Assembly: GCA_942491115.1 (NCBI GenBank)
Contig: CALNZV010000020.1
Coordinates: forward strand, 744,001 to 808,000
Source of the DNA: CALNZV01 sp942491115
Lineage (GTDB): Bacteria; Desulfobacterota; Desulfobacteria; Desulfobacterales; UBA5852
Length of the DNA stretch: 64,000 nucleotides
Reading direction: 5' to 3'
Both the position numbers and the translations under genes were made by a program. Each line of letters begins with the position of its first letter. The stretch's first letter is position 1. The notes below the pieces were generated by a model. The model was not told the origin of the DNA, ran no database searches, and saw only the letters and a program-made list of their open reading frames with translations. Below, in pieces: positions 35,501 to 43,789 of the stretch.

Positions 35501-37588
35501 TCAGGCGGCCTTGACGGTAACGAAAGTGTCGTGAAGCGCCGGGCTTCCACCCACCCGGTCGGTGATATTCTCTTGAAGAACGCTGTCCGAGAGGCCCTTG
35601 GTATAGCAGCGGGCGGCGAGCTTGGCTTCGTGGCCGAACCCGTGCACCATGAAAACGGCCTCCCCATGGATGAACTCCGTCACATGTGCCCGAATCACCC
35701 CGGAGCCTGCTTTTGAGCTCACCTCCACCATATCGCCGTTTATAATGCCCAGTTCGGCAGCCTTTACGCTGTTGATCCAGAGGGTGTTCTCCGGGAATAG
35801 CTCCGACAGGTACGGGTTGTTCTGTGTCGACACGTGGGTGTGGAGCGCCACCCGGCCCACCACCAGTCGGAAGGTGTTGCCCTTTTGCTCAGGGACCGGC
35901 TCGTAGGTGGGAAAGGAGGTGACCCCGGCGCCCTCGAGAAGGGAGGATCGGAACTCGATTTTTCCCGATGGCGTTTTGAATGGAAGCCCATCTTTGCGAT
36001 CCCAGAAAATCGGATCCTTCCCGTAGGCCACAAACCCCTTTTTTTCGAAATCCGCCATCGAAAACCCGGTGGGCTCGAGCTGCCATTCCACCAGTTCTTC
36101 CATGGAATGGTATGGGAAATACTGACCGTAGCCCAATCCCTCGCAAATCTGCTTCATGATCATGGAATACTCCCGGGTATCGTACCGGGGCCTGACCGCC
36201 TGGCGGCGCAAGAACATTTGGGGTTTCAGCCCGTTGGCCTGCTGAACGCAGTCCGTCCTCTCGAAATAGGTGGACTCGGGCAGGATGACATCGGCGTACC
36301 AGGCAATATCACTGTAATTGACATCGATGGCCACCACCAGGTCCAGTTTCTCGATGGCCTTTTTTAACAGATTGGTATCGGGGATCGACTTCAAGGGATC
36401 GAATCGGTTGATGATCATCGCCTTGATCGGGTAGGGGTCCTCGGCCAGGATCGCGGGCCCCAGCATCTGGGCGACCCCGTGGGCGGCATCGGGCAGGGGA
36501 AAGTCCGGCGTCCCCACCTTGTCGAACCGAATCGGCATGTCGACCTTGGGCAACTCCTGCTCATTGACCTTGCGGGCGGGTTTACCCCCCACCGCTCCGG
36601 GGCCTTTTTTGAAAAAGATGCCGCCTTTGGCCTCGACACTGCCCATGAGGGCATTGAGCATCAAAATGGAACGCCGCAGATAGATTTCATTGGCATGATG
36701 GGCGCCCCGATAGCCATAATGGAAGATTACCGACGGGCCGAGGGCAGACAGCTCCCTTGCCAGAGCGACGATTTCCCGGGCCGGGATGCCGGTTTCCGTC
36801 TCGGCCCATTCAGGGGTGGTGGTGCGGACAAAATCCTGAAGGTCGGCAAGCCCTTCCACCCATCGGTCGACATATTCTGCGTCAAAGAGCCGTTCCTTCA
36901 GGATCACGTGCATCAAGGCATAGTTGAGGGCCAGATCGGTGCCCGGACGAATCATCCAGTAGCGATGGGCTTTGGTAGCCGTCACCGTGACCCTGGGGTC
37001 GATGTAGGTGATTTTGGCCCCGTTGTCCATGGCCTGCATGAGGCTGTTCACCTCTTTGACCGAGACAGCCTCGAAGATGTTGCGGCCATAGAGCACGATA
37101 TGTTTGGTGTTCTTGTAGTCGATTCCCATCTGAGCGTCCGTATATCCGAATAGGCTCCTGCAGGCGGTGTTGACGGATCCTTTGCAAAGCGCGTCGTGGG
37201 AGAAATGATTGGGGGACCCAATCAGCTTCATGAAGGTCTTGCTGATATGGGTGGCCAGATTCTGCCGCTCGCCGAAGACCACGCTGTGCCCGCCGTAGGT
37301 GTCGATGACGGCCTTAAGCTTCTTGACGACGACATCGATGGCCTCGTCCCAGGTGGCCTTTCGCCAACGGCCCTCTCCCCGCTCACCCACTCTGATCATC
37401 GGAGATTGAACCCGCTGGGAATCATACTGCATGGAAATCCCGGCCGCCCCTTTGGGGCAGAGACTTCCCTCCATCCCGGGAACGTGGGGATTGCCTTCCA
37501 CCCATTTTACCTGACCATCCTTGACGTCGACACGGATGGGACATCTTACCGAGCACATGAAACACAGACTGTAAACCGATTGATCCAT
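35501..37588 (-). CDS. Molybdopterin oxidoreductase catalytic subunit (PsrA/PhsA-like)
   Basis: A 695-residue Mo/W-bis-MGD enzyme. The [4Fe-4S] Cys are in CFMCSVRC and SLCPKGAA; the SHDALCKGSVN segment near residue 124 offers a Cys as metal ligand, as in polysulfide and thiosulfate reductases. The ATG at 37588 has AGGAAGG just upstream; the longer frame to 37744 is not conserved and adds no Tat signal, so the enzyme is cytoplasmic. It is the first gene of a six-gene operon with Fe-S and flavin partners. A formate, sulfur-compound or aldehyde-type substrate are all possible. Confidence 0.87.
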   Translation of the reverse strand: MDQSVYSLCFMCSVRCPIRVDVKDGQVKWVEGNPHVPGMEGSLCPKGAAGISMQYDSQRVQSPMIRVGERGEGRWRKATWDEAIDVVVKKLKAVIDTYGGHSVVFGERQNLATHISKTFMKLIGSPNHFSHDALCKGSVNTACRSLFGYTDAQMGIDYKNTKHIVLYGRNIFEAVSVKEVNSLMQAMDNGAKITYIDPRVTVTATKAHRYWMIRPGTDLALNYALMHVILKERLFDAEYVDRWVEGLADLQDFVRTTTPEWAETETGIPAREIVALARELSALGPSVIFHYGYRGAHHANEIYLRRSILMLNALMGSVEAKGGIFFKKGPGAVGGKPARKVNEQELPKVDMPIRFDKVGTPDFPLPDAAHGVAQMLGPAILAEDPYPIKAMIINRFDPLKSIPDTNLLKKAIEKLDLVVAIDVNYSDIAWYADVILPESTYFERTDCVQQANGLKPQMFLRRQAVRPRYDTREYSMIMKQICEGLGYGQYFPYHSMEELVEWQLEPTGFSMADFEKKGFVAYGKDPIFWDRKDGLPFKTPSGKIEFRSSLLEGAGVTSFPTYEPVPEQKGNTFRLVVGRVALHTHVSTQNNPYLSELFPENTLWINSVKAAELGIINGDMVEVSSKAGSGVIRAHVTEFIHGEAVFMVHGFGHEAKLAARCYTKGLSDSVLQENITDRVGGSPALHDTFVTVKAA

Positions 37589-37897
37589 GACCTTCCTCCA
37601 CAAAAGTATGACCGGCAAAACCGGAAAGAGAGTTGTCGAACTGGCTCCCTTGAAATGAGGCGCTGCCTGCAGGCCGCTGCCGAACCCAGAAATGAAAAGC
37701 AAAGAGCATACCAAAGACGATCGACTCCTTTGGAAGCGACGCATCCCCCAAGGGGCGGGCGTTTAAAAGGAGCAAAGGGCCCTCCCGCCCCCCACGACGT
37801 CCATGGATAGCGCAATGGCCGGATGGCACCGCCATAAAAAACTGGCGCTGTCCCCATTGAATAGTCGCTACCCGTTGAAATGGCGGTCCATAGCTCC
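37589..37897. promoter_or_regulatory. Upstream region of the redox operon
   Basis: 309 bases between the PAP2 gene end and the redox operon start, both leftward. It must hold the operon promoter. On the minus strand I looked for a -24/-12 (sigma-54) site and found none with correct spacing, and no clear -35/-10 pair. A GC-rich GGGCCCTCCCGCCCCCC run occurs near 37777-37793. Confidence 0.3.
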
Positions 37898-38956
37898 TCA
37901 CGCCCGAGGCGCCGGTGGGCTGGTCTCCCCCTTAGGCCGGTAGCGGCATGAAGTGCCGGGGCCGAAGCGCCAGACAAAGGGGAGGACCCCGACACAGACC
38001 AGAAATCCCCCCACCCCCATGAGGGGCACCCAGATCGGGGCCGGCACCAGCAGGGATCGGGCCCCCAGTCCCAGGCCGGTCAAACCCGCTGCAAAGAAGG
38101 CGGCCGCAATGCAAAATCGCAGCTCCCACCAGGCAGGAACCATCGGATGGGAGCCGGTATCCGCCACGTATCTCATCTGGTCCGGCACCCGCAGCACCCT
38201 GGAATAGAGCAGATGAAGGACCAGCCAGGACACCAGGATGGTGACAATCCCGTCCCCGATCCAGTGACTAAAGGACATGCTTCGGGCCACGGCCATGAGG
38301 CCGGCGTAAAGCAGGACCGCAAGTCCTAAAAGGCCCTTGACCACGAAGGCTTGAGCCCGGGATGAGGGGGTTGCCGGTAAGATGTAAACCAGAGCCATGA
38401 ATATGAACACCAACCCGGTGTGGCCGCTGGGAAGACTGCCTCTGTAACTGCCTTCGGTGATGAAAAGGGGGCCCCATTCAAACCAGTGGGAGTAGGCGAC
38501 GCCCTTGTCGACCACCAGGGATGGCCTCGCCCTTCCGATGATCCACTTGAGGCTGTGGACCCAGAGAAAACCGTTGACGGCTCCCGCCGCAAGGACGAAT
38601 CCAGCCGCCGGACGCCACCGACGCCATCGTCCGCCGGTGGACCGCCACCACGACAGGCTGTATACCCCCAACGCCCCTGCAATCAGAAATATCCCCGGAT
38701 CACTTCCTCCGAACCCTTCTCCCTCGAAGAGGCTCCGGGCCATGAAAGACGTAAAGGGCTTCCATTCGACGCGATGCAAGGCCAGGGTCCACTCGTAGTC
38801 TACCGGCGTGACGGCAGCACAACCGATGACGGCCACCGCCATCAACAGCAGCCCGGGTCTGACGGCTCCCGGGGTTCCGGACTGTGAGCTGTGGGTGAGG
38901 TTCCGTCCCTGGTTGCCCAGATGACGGTGGTTGCTGCCGGTGAAACGAATACCCAT
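37898..38956 (-). CDS. PAP2-family membrane phosphatase
   Basis: A 352-residue inner-membrane protein with a PAP2 phosphatase core. The motifs are KWIIGRARP, GSLPSGHT and ARSMSFSHWIGD, the three parts of the acid phosphatase signature, with about eight hydrophobic segments. Such enzymes dephosphorylate undecaprenyl-diphosphate, lipid A or phosphatidate-type lipids. The ATG at 38956 has GGAG 7 bases upstream. The C-terminal helices extend past the usual core. Confidence 0.85.
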   Translation of the reverse strand: MGIRFTGSNHRHLGNQGRNLTHSSQSGTPGAVRPGLLLMAVAVIGCAAVTPVDYEWTLALHRVEWKPFTSFMARSLFEGEGFGGSDPGIFLIAGALGVYSLSWWRSTGGRWRRWRPAAGFVLAAGAVNGFLWVHSLKWIIGRARPSLVVDKGVAYSHWFEWGPLFITEGSYRGSLPSGHTGLVFIFMALVYILPATPSSRAQAFVVKGLLGLAVLLYAGLMAVARSMSFSHWIGDGIVTILVSWLVLHLLYSRVLRVPDQMRYVADTGSHPMVPAWWELRFCIAAAFFAAGLTGLGLGARSLLVPAPIWVPLMGVGGFLVCVGVLPFVWRFGPGTSCRYRPKGETSPPAPRA

Positions 38957-39110
38957 TGAAAACTCCGTCGGTGGGAGATTCCGACGTTGCCTCCGGGGTG
39001 GGATTCACCGTGGATCACCCCCGGCTGAACGTCAGGCAAGGGGCGCCAAACCCGGCGCCCGGGTTCGACGGAAGCGGCAGCGAAACAGCGAGAATGGGCC
39101 ACGCCTTGCA

Positions 39111-39893
39111 TCAGTCATGCTGGTGAGGCACCCGCCCGAGCTTGTGGGCATGCAGATGCTCGTGGATATGGACCTCTTCATCTAAATGAATCCGCCCTTT
39201 TTCCATGGTGAGTATGCGATCGGTCGTCTCCAGCAGGAAGCTGCTGTTGTGGGAGATGAGCACATAGGATTTCTCAAGTCGGTTGAGCACACCGGCCAGT
39301 CGCTCTCGTGTCAATTTGTCCAGCCCCGTTGACGGTTCGTCCAGGAGAAGTACATCGGGCTCCATGGCCAGTATCGTCGCCAGGGAGACCAGTCTTTTTT
39401 CACCGCCTGAAAGCTTGAAGGTCATCCGATCCTCGAAGCCATCGAGTCCCAGGAAAGACAGGGTTCGCTTCGAGATGGCGATGGCCTCTTCCCGGTTCTT
39501 TCCCTGATTGAGGGGGCCAAAGGCCACATCCTCTAAAACGGTGGGGCTGAAAAGCTGGTCGTCGGAATCCTGAAACAGCAGCCCGACCCGCTGGCGAACG
39601 GTCCTGAATTCCTTTTCTTGGCGAACGATCTCGCCAAAGATCTCGATGGAGCCTTTCTGAGGCTTCAGCAACCCCATAATGACGTGGAAAAGGGTGGTCT
39701 TCCCGGAACCGTTGGGAGCGACCAGGCCGATTCGATCGCCCGAAAAAAGATCGAAATCCAGACGGTCGAGAATGCTCCGGCCGCCGTCGTAGGTATAGGT
39801 AATCCCCCGAAGTCGGATCAGTGGTGCCCGGTCGCTGCCGGCCGTCCCGTTTCTCCGGGGCATCGGTGATCGGATATCGTCAGCCACAGTCAT
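39111..39893 (-). CDS. cbiO: ECF-type cobalt/nickel transporter ATPase with His-rich tail
   Basis: A 260-residue ATPase with Walker A APNGSGKTT, signature LSGGEKRLVSLATIL and Walker B LLLDEPSTGLD. The last 19 residues carry six His (from HIHEHLHAH to HQHD), a likely metal-binding tail. It overlaps the chelatase gene by 4 bases (ATGA) and ends the locus. It energises uptake with CbiM and CbiQ. Confidence 0.9.
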   Translation of the reverse strand: MTVADDIRSPMPRRNGTAGSDRAPLIRLRGITYTYDGGRSILDRLDFDLFSGDRIGLVAPNGSGKTTLFHVIMGLLKPQKGSIEIFGEIVRQEKEFRTVRQRVGLLFQDSDDQLFSPTVLEDVAFGPLNQGKNREEAIAISKRTLSFLGLDGFEDRMTFKLSGGEKRLVSLATILAMEPDVLLLDEPSTGLDKLTRERLAGVLNRLEKSYVLISHNSSFLLETTDRILTMEKGRIHLDEEVHIHEHLHAHKLGRVPHQHD

Positions 39894-40675
39894 TCATTCC
39901 AGGGTGCCTTCGACGCCATGGCGTCGATGACGTGATCGCAGAGGATGTCGACGACGGCCGGAGACTCGAGCAGGCCTGTCAGCCGGGTTTCCACAGTAAT
40001 TGATTTCGCCTCGAGCTGACGGCGCACACTACCCTCCCGGTCTCCGTCGATATCTTTCCTGGCATGGGCTCCGGCGACCAGCATCAGCGGAATCAATCTG
40101 ACCCGCCGGAAGCCGCTGGCGGCCAGGTCGGCAACGGCGGCACCGACGTCTGGATGACCGGTCAACACCCCCATCCGAATCCTGTCCCCGAAACGATCCT
40201 GCAGATGCCGGCCGAGAAGGTCGTAGATCATCCCAGACGGATGACGGGTGCCGTGGCCGACCACTAGCGTCGCCGTATTCGGAGACGGATCAGCCAAATC
40301 AACCACTAAAGCCGCGATACCCGAAATGTCATCCGGTCCCGAAATCAAAGGCATTCCCATTCGTATCGACAGCTCGGATGCCCGCCCGGCACGGACCACG
40401 TGATGGAATTCCTCGCCGCAGACCAGATGCACCGGTTGAACCACAACCTCACGGTGACCGGCCACGGACAGGGAGCCCAGCACCTCTTGGGGCGAGGGGA
40501 GCGCCACGCCGTTGCGCTCCAATGCCAGTTCACGGACCCGATCGGAGGAATAGGCCCAGTAAATATCGTGCTCCGGAAACCGTTTCCGGCAGCCATCCTC
40601 CAACAGCCGGTAGGTAAGGGCAGCCCGGGAAGAGGTGCCCGAGGCCACCAGGAGAATCGGTGTGACCGCACTCAT
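39890..40675 (-). CDS. cbiK: Cytoplasmic CbiK-like sirohydrochlorin cobaltochelatase
   Basis: A 261-residue class-II chelatase without a signal peptide; it would insert Co(II) into sirohydrochlorin in anaerobic B12 synthesis. Chelatase features include PILLVASGTSSRAAL at the start, VHLVCGEEFH and LVVGHGTRHPS, with the metal-binding His residues, and VAGAHARKDIDGDREG. The ATG at 40675 follows GAAGGAA. It lies between cbiQ and cbiO, unusual for a transporter operon. Confidence 0.85.
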   Translation of the reverse strand: MSAVTPILLVASGTSSRAALTYRLLEDGCRKRFPEHDIYWAYSSDRVRELALERNGVALPSPQEVLGSLSVAGHREVVVQPVHLVCGEEFHHVVRAGRASELSIRMGMPLISGPDDISGIAALVVDLADPSPNTATLVVGHGTRHPSGMIYDLLGRHLQDRFGDRIRMGVLTGHPDVGAAVADLAASGFRRVRLIPLMLVAGAHARKDIDGDREGSVRRQLEAKSITVETRLTGLLESPAVVDILCDHVIDAMASKAPWNE

Positions 40676-40685
40676 CGGTATTCCT

Positions 40686-41468
40686 TCACCCGAACCTTGG
40701 CCATGGCCATCCCGCCAAAGCCCCCCATTCCATCGCTCCCATGAGGAGAACAACACTGCTGACGACGATCAAGAAGACTGCGCTGGCTCGATCCATGGAA
40801 AACGCGTTGATGGAGTAAAACCGGCCACTGAATCCCCGGCAGACCATGGCATGGTGAACCCGATCAGCCCTCAGAGCGGCTCGCACCAACAGCATGCCCA
40901 CCAGATAGGCAACGGTCCTATAAGTATGAAGACGGTGGCGGGGAGTAAACCCGCGGATCTTGATCGCTTCCACCAGCCGTCGGTACTCCACCTCTATAAC
41001 ATAGATGTAGCGATAGGTCATGAGAAGCAGGTAGACGATTTTGGGGGGCACCTTGAGCTGTCCCATGGCGTGACCCAGAGTGGCCACCGTCATGGTGGCT
41101 ACCAAAGCCATTAGCCCCAGGAGAATAGCGATGGATTTGATGCTGATGCCGGCCGCCAGAACCAGCCCGTGCTGTCCAATGGGAACTCCCCAGAAGCTGG
41201 CGACGACGTCACCTCCAGCAGTGATCGGCAACACGAGCCACAAGAGGGCCAGAAAGCCCAGGAGGACTCCAAGGCGTCGCAGCACCCGGGCTAAGGGAAG
41301 GCGGGCCAAAGCCACCAGCACAGAGGCGGTGATCAAACCAAGAATCATCGCCGACGGACGGTTCAAAAGGGCTATCGCGACCGAAAAAATCGATGCGGCC
41401 AGCAGCCGAACCCTCGGGTCCAGCCGATGCACAGCCGAGTGACCATCGGCAAAGGGCTCCTGTATCAT
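40686..41468 (-). CDS. cbiQ: ECF transporter transmembrane protein CbiQ/NikQ
   Basis: A 260-residue inner-membrane T component. It opens with HRLDPRVRLLAASIFSVAIAL and has hydrophobic segments through to residue 250, with the coupling helix region EYRRLVEAIKIRGFTPR. It couples CbiO to CbiM. It overlaps the NikL-like gene by 4 bases. Confidence 0.88.
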   Translation of the reverse strand: MIQEPFADGHSAVHRLDPRVRLLAASIFSVAIALLNRPSAMILGLITASVLVALARLPLARVLRRLGVLLGFLALLWLVLPITAGGDVVASFWGVPIGQHGLVLAAGISIKSIAILLGLMALVATMTVATLGHAMGQLKVPPKIVYLLLMTYRYIYVIEVEYRRLVEAIKIRGFTPRHRLHTYRTVAYLVGMLLVRAALRADRVHHAMVCRGFSGRFYSINAFSMDRASAVFLIVVSSVVLLMGAMEWGALAGWPWPRFG

Positions 41469-42106
41469 TGCCCTGAGGATCCTTTTTGGCGCTTGGAGGC
41501 CAGGTAGGCAGCGATGCCCACAACCCCCATGATATAGCCGATTCCCCCGACGATGTCCTTGAAGGCCGGGGCGTCCAGCCGCTCATTCAACAGCCGGAGC
41601 TGCTGGAGGACAGGCGACAACTTGCGGTCGACTGCCGCCTCCACCAGTTCCTTGAGCCGGTCATCATCGTGGGGTTTCACGTGACCCGGTCCTTTGGTGA
41701 TGGTTACAGGGGATGGAGCCGGAGGGTCGGTATCCTTCCTGGCCCCTTCACCGTCGGCGGCGTCGATGATGTCATCCCGCTCAAGGACCCATTCGTTCCC
41801 ATGGCCCTGACCGGCCGAGAGCACGATCCGCAGGGCCATCGGTCCGGGCACGGGAAAGTCGAAACGCCCGTTGTCATCGGTGCGTCCCTCGAGAAGCCGG
41901 TTTCCCGCCATGTCGTATATCTCGACCGGGGCATTCTTGGCCAACCGCCCACCGCTGAATTTACTTTCCGTAAACACCCGGTCCCCCTCCACCCAGGCAA
42001 AGATAACGACCTTGTGGGCCGATGCCGATACCGGCGCCCAAAGCGCCATCAAAATAACCACCACCCACATGGAACGTCGGCGGGAAAACGATCGATGCGC
42101 CGTCAT
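41465..42106 (-). CDS. NikL-type accessory protein of metal ECF transporter
   Basis: A 213-residue protein with a signal peptide (ATG at 42106, AGAGGAGAATGTC upstream; cleavage near ASAHK). It has a carboxypeptidase-regulatory-like beta domain (VFTESKFSGGRLAKNAPVEIYD, then GRTDDNGRFDFPVPGP), a Pro-rich linker, and a C-terminal TM helix (residues 185-203). This matches the NikL component that accompanies NikM in some nickel ECF systems. It overlaps cbiM and cbiQ by 4 bases each. Confidence 0.78.
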   Translation of the reverse strand: MTAHRSFSRRRSMWVVVILMALWAPVSASAHKVVIFAWVEGDRVFTESKFSGGRLAKNAPVEIYDMAGNRLLEGRTDDNGRFDFPVPGPMALRIVLSAGQGHGNEWVLERDDIIDAADGEGARKDTDPPAPSPVTITKGPGHVKPHDDDRLKELVEAAVDRKLSPVLQQLRLLNERLDAPAFKDIVGGIGYIMGVVGIAAYLASKRQKGSSGQ

Positions 42107-42738
42107 GACATTCTCCTCTCTTCGGGCTGGGGGGAGTCCGATAGGCCAGGCAGGAGCGTCGGATACACCCGGCGCAGGAACCCGACGCAGAAAGCCGTAA
42201 TGATGCCCTCGATCACCATTACCGGAATGTGTGCCGTCACCACCACACCGGAGACCGCCCAGAACCCCTCCTCGGAGAAAACGAGGGCGAGGCCGACAAT
42301 AGCGGCCCCCAGAACGATGGAGAGGACTCCGCACCCAAAGGCGGCGGCAGCGGCGATCGCCGGCCGCCTTCGAAGCAACGGGGAAAACAGATAATAGCAG
42401 ATCACTGCCGGAACCGCCATGATCAGAGTGTTGACCCCGAGGGTAGTAATGCCCCCATATTGAAACAGAATCCCGTGAAGCAGCAGCGCCACCAGAATGG
42501 CCGGGAAGGCTCCCCATCCGAGAATCAACCCGACGATACCGTTCAGAATGAGGTGGATGCTCGAGGGACCGACGGGAACATGAATGAGGGAGGCGACGAA
42601 AAAGGCCGCCGAGAGGATGCCGACACGGGCGATCCTGTCGTAATCTAGCGCCTTTAGCCCCACCGCCGTACCGGCCGCGGCGATCACGGCCCCCGACAGC
42701 AGGACGGGACCCGACAGAACGCCTTCGGAAATGTGCAT
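42103..42738 (-). CDS. cbiM: ECF transporter substrate-binding component CbiM/NikM
   Basis: A 211-residue integral membrane S component. It begins MHISEGVLSG, with His2 available as the metal ligand after Met removal, and contains HVPVGPSSIHLILNGIVGLILG, the typical metal loop. It captures Co(II) or Ni(II). Its partner genes overlap it or lie within 79 bases. Confidence 0.92.
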   Translation of the reverse strand: MHISEGVLSGPVLLSGAVIAAAGTAVGLKALDYDRIARVGILSAAFFVASLIHVPVGPSSIHLILNGIVGLILGWGAFPAILVALLLHGILFQYGGITTLGVNTLIMAVPAVICYYLFSPLLRRRPAIAAAAAFGCGVLSIVLGAAIVGLALVFSEEGFWAVSGVVVTAHIPVMVIEGIITAFCVGFLRRVYPTLLPGLSDSPQPEERRMS

Positions 42739-42816
42739 ATTCCCCCCTGATGGTCGATCAACGCCTGGGATTCCGGAAGGACCACGAAAATCCCCCCGGG
42801 TTGGATCGACGGTCCT

Positions 42817-43593
42817 TTAGCGGGTCGACCACGGTTCAAACTTTACCCAGATGACCGCACCCAGTTCAACGTCCTTGTCTTCCCCGTCAGCTTTGAGTTT
42901 AAAATCAGCGGTGTTTAGGGCGGCAAATCCCCACCAGCCGGGTTCAGGGGCCGCGTAGGTAAAAACGCCGTTGCCGTCAGCCTTTATGGACTGGGTAACC
43001 ATGAAGTCGGTCGGCGCCGCAGCTGATCGGTTTTCGTTGTAAAACTCGACTTCCACTTTCGAATAGGGCACCGGCTCCCCATTCATTTTCACGATACCCT
43101 GGAAAATGTTTCCGGCGTAAAGCCCGAAGGGTTTGCTCAAGGGCACGATTTCGGTTTTGAGGCCGATCTCCGCATCCCAGCCCTCGTCGTCCCCGAAAGC
43201 GGCAACAACGGTCTTGGTGTAGTGAATAATGTAGGCATCTTCAGCAGACTCCCAATAGGCCTGGGGCACCATCCAGAAAACATAAACACCGGGCCGCTTC
43301 AGGCGATAATCGGCCGACCATGCCTTGTGATCCATGACCGTCGCCTCGACCAGCCCTCCCAAAAGATCTTCCTTGCGGCCGCCGGTCGCTACTGAAAAGA
43401 CCGTTGGCGCGGCAAGCGCCATCCCGACCATTTCCATGGGGTGGGAAAAGCTCAATACCAGACGTATTTCCCGTTCTTCCCCCTGCATCACCATGTTGTC
43501 CTCGGGGATGACCATCCCGAAATGGGCAACTGCCGGGTCCGCCAGGGACCACATTCCAACCAATGCGGCAACCACAATCAGTCGACCTCTCAT
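42817..43593 (-). CDS. NikK-like DUF4198 periplasmic protein
   Basis: A 258-residue protein with a signal peptide (ATG at 43593 with GGAGAAGG upstream; cleavage near AVAHF, so the mature N terminus starts with His). Its beta-rich body, ending AALNTADFKLKADGEDKDVEL, fits DUF4198 (NikK), predicted to present nickel or cobalt to NikM/CbiM. It lies 79 bases before cbiM. Confidence 0.8.
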   Translation of the reverse strand: MRGRLIVVAALVGMWSLADPAVAHFGMVIPEDNMVMQGEEREIRLVLSFSHPMEMVGMALAAPTVFSVATGGRKEDLLGGLVEATVMDHKAWSADYRLKRPGVYVFWMVPQAYWESAEDAYIIHYTKTVVAAFGDDEGWDAEIGLKTEIVPLSKPFGLYAGNIFQGIVKMNGEPVPYSKVEVEFYNENRSAAAPTDFMVTQSIKADGNGVFTYAAPEPGWWGFAALNTADFKLKADGEDKDVELGAVIWVKFEPWSTR

Positions 43594-43789
43594 CTGTTCC
43601 TTCTCCAAAAAAAGAGCCACGACCGACCCAACACCCCGGACGGGTGTCGGCACCTTCGTGGCACGGCTGATCGCGGCTTGGTGACGATGAAGAAATGGAC
43701 TTGGGGACGGACTCCGGTCCGCCGTTCGGGTTCACTGTTAGCAGATGCCCGAAAAGGAAGTCAATAGACGTAATGTCCCGAAACCGCCC

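Noticed and set aside
37589..37744. Tat signal peptide extending the PsrA-like protein (MRRFQRSRSS start)
   Set aside because: Though it has Arg residues, it lacks the RRxFL(K) motif and the frame there is unconserved; the ATG at 37588 has a good ribosome site.
37589..37897. A sigma-54 promoter before the redox operon
   Set aside because: No GG and GC pair with the required 10-base spacing in TGGCAC-TTGC context was found.
43594..43789. A second riboswitch before the DUF4198 gene
   Set aside because: I looked for B12-box and NiCo elements on the minus strand; only a short ACACCC/GGGTGT hairpin is present.
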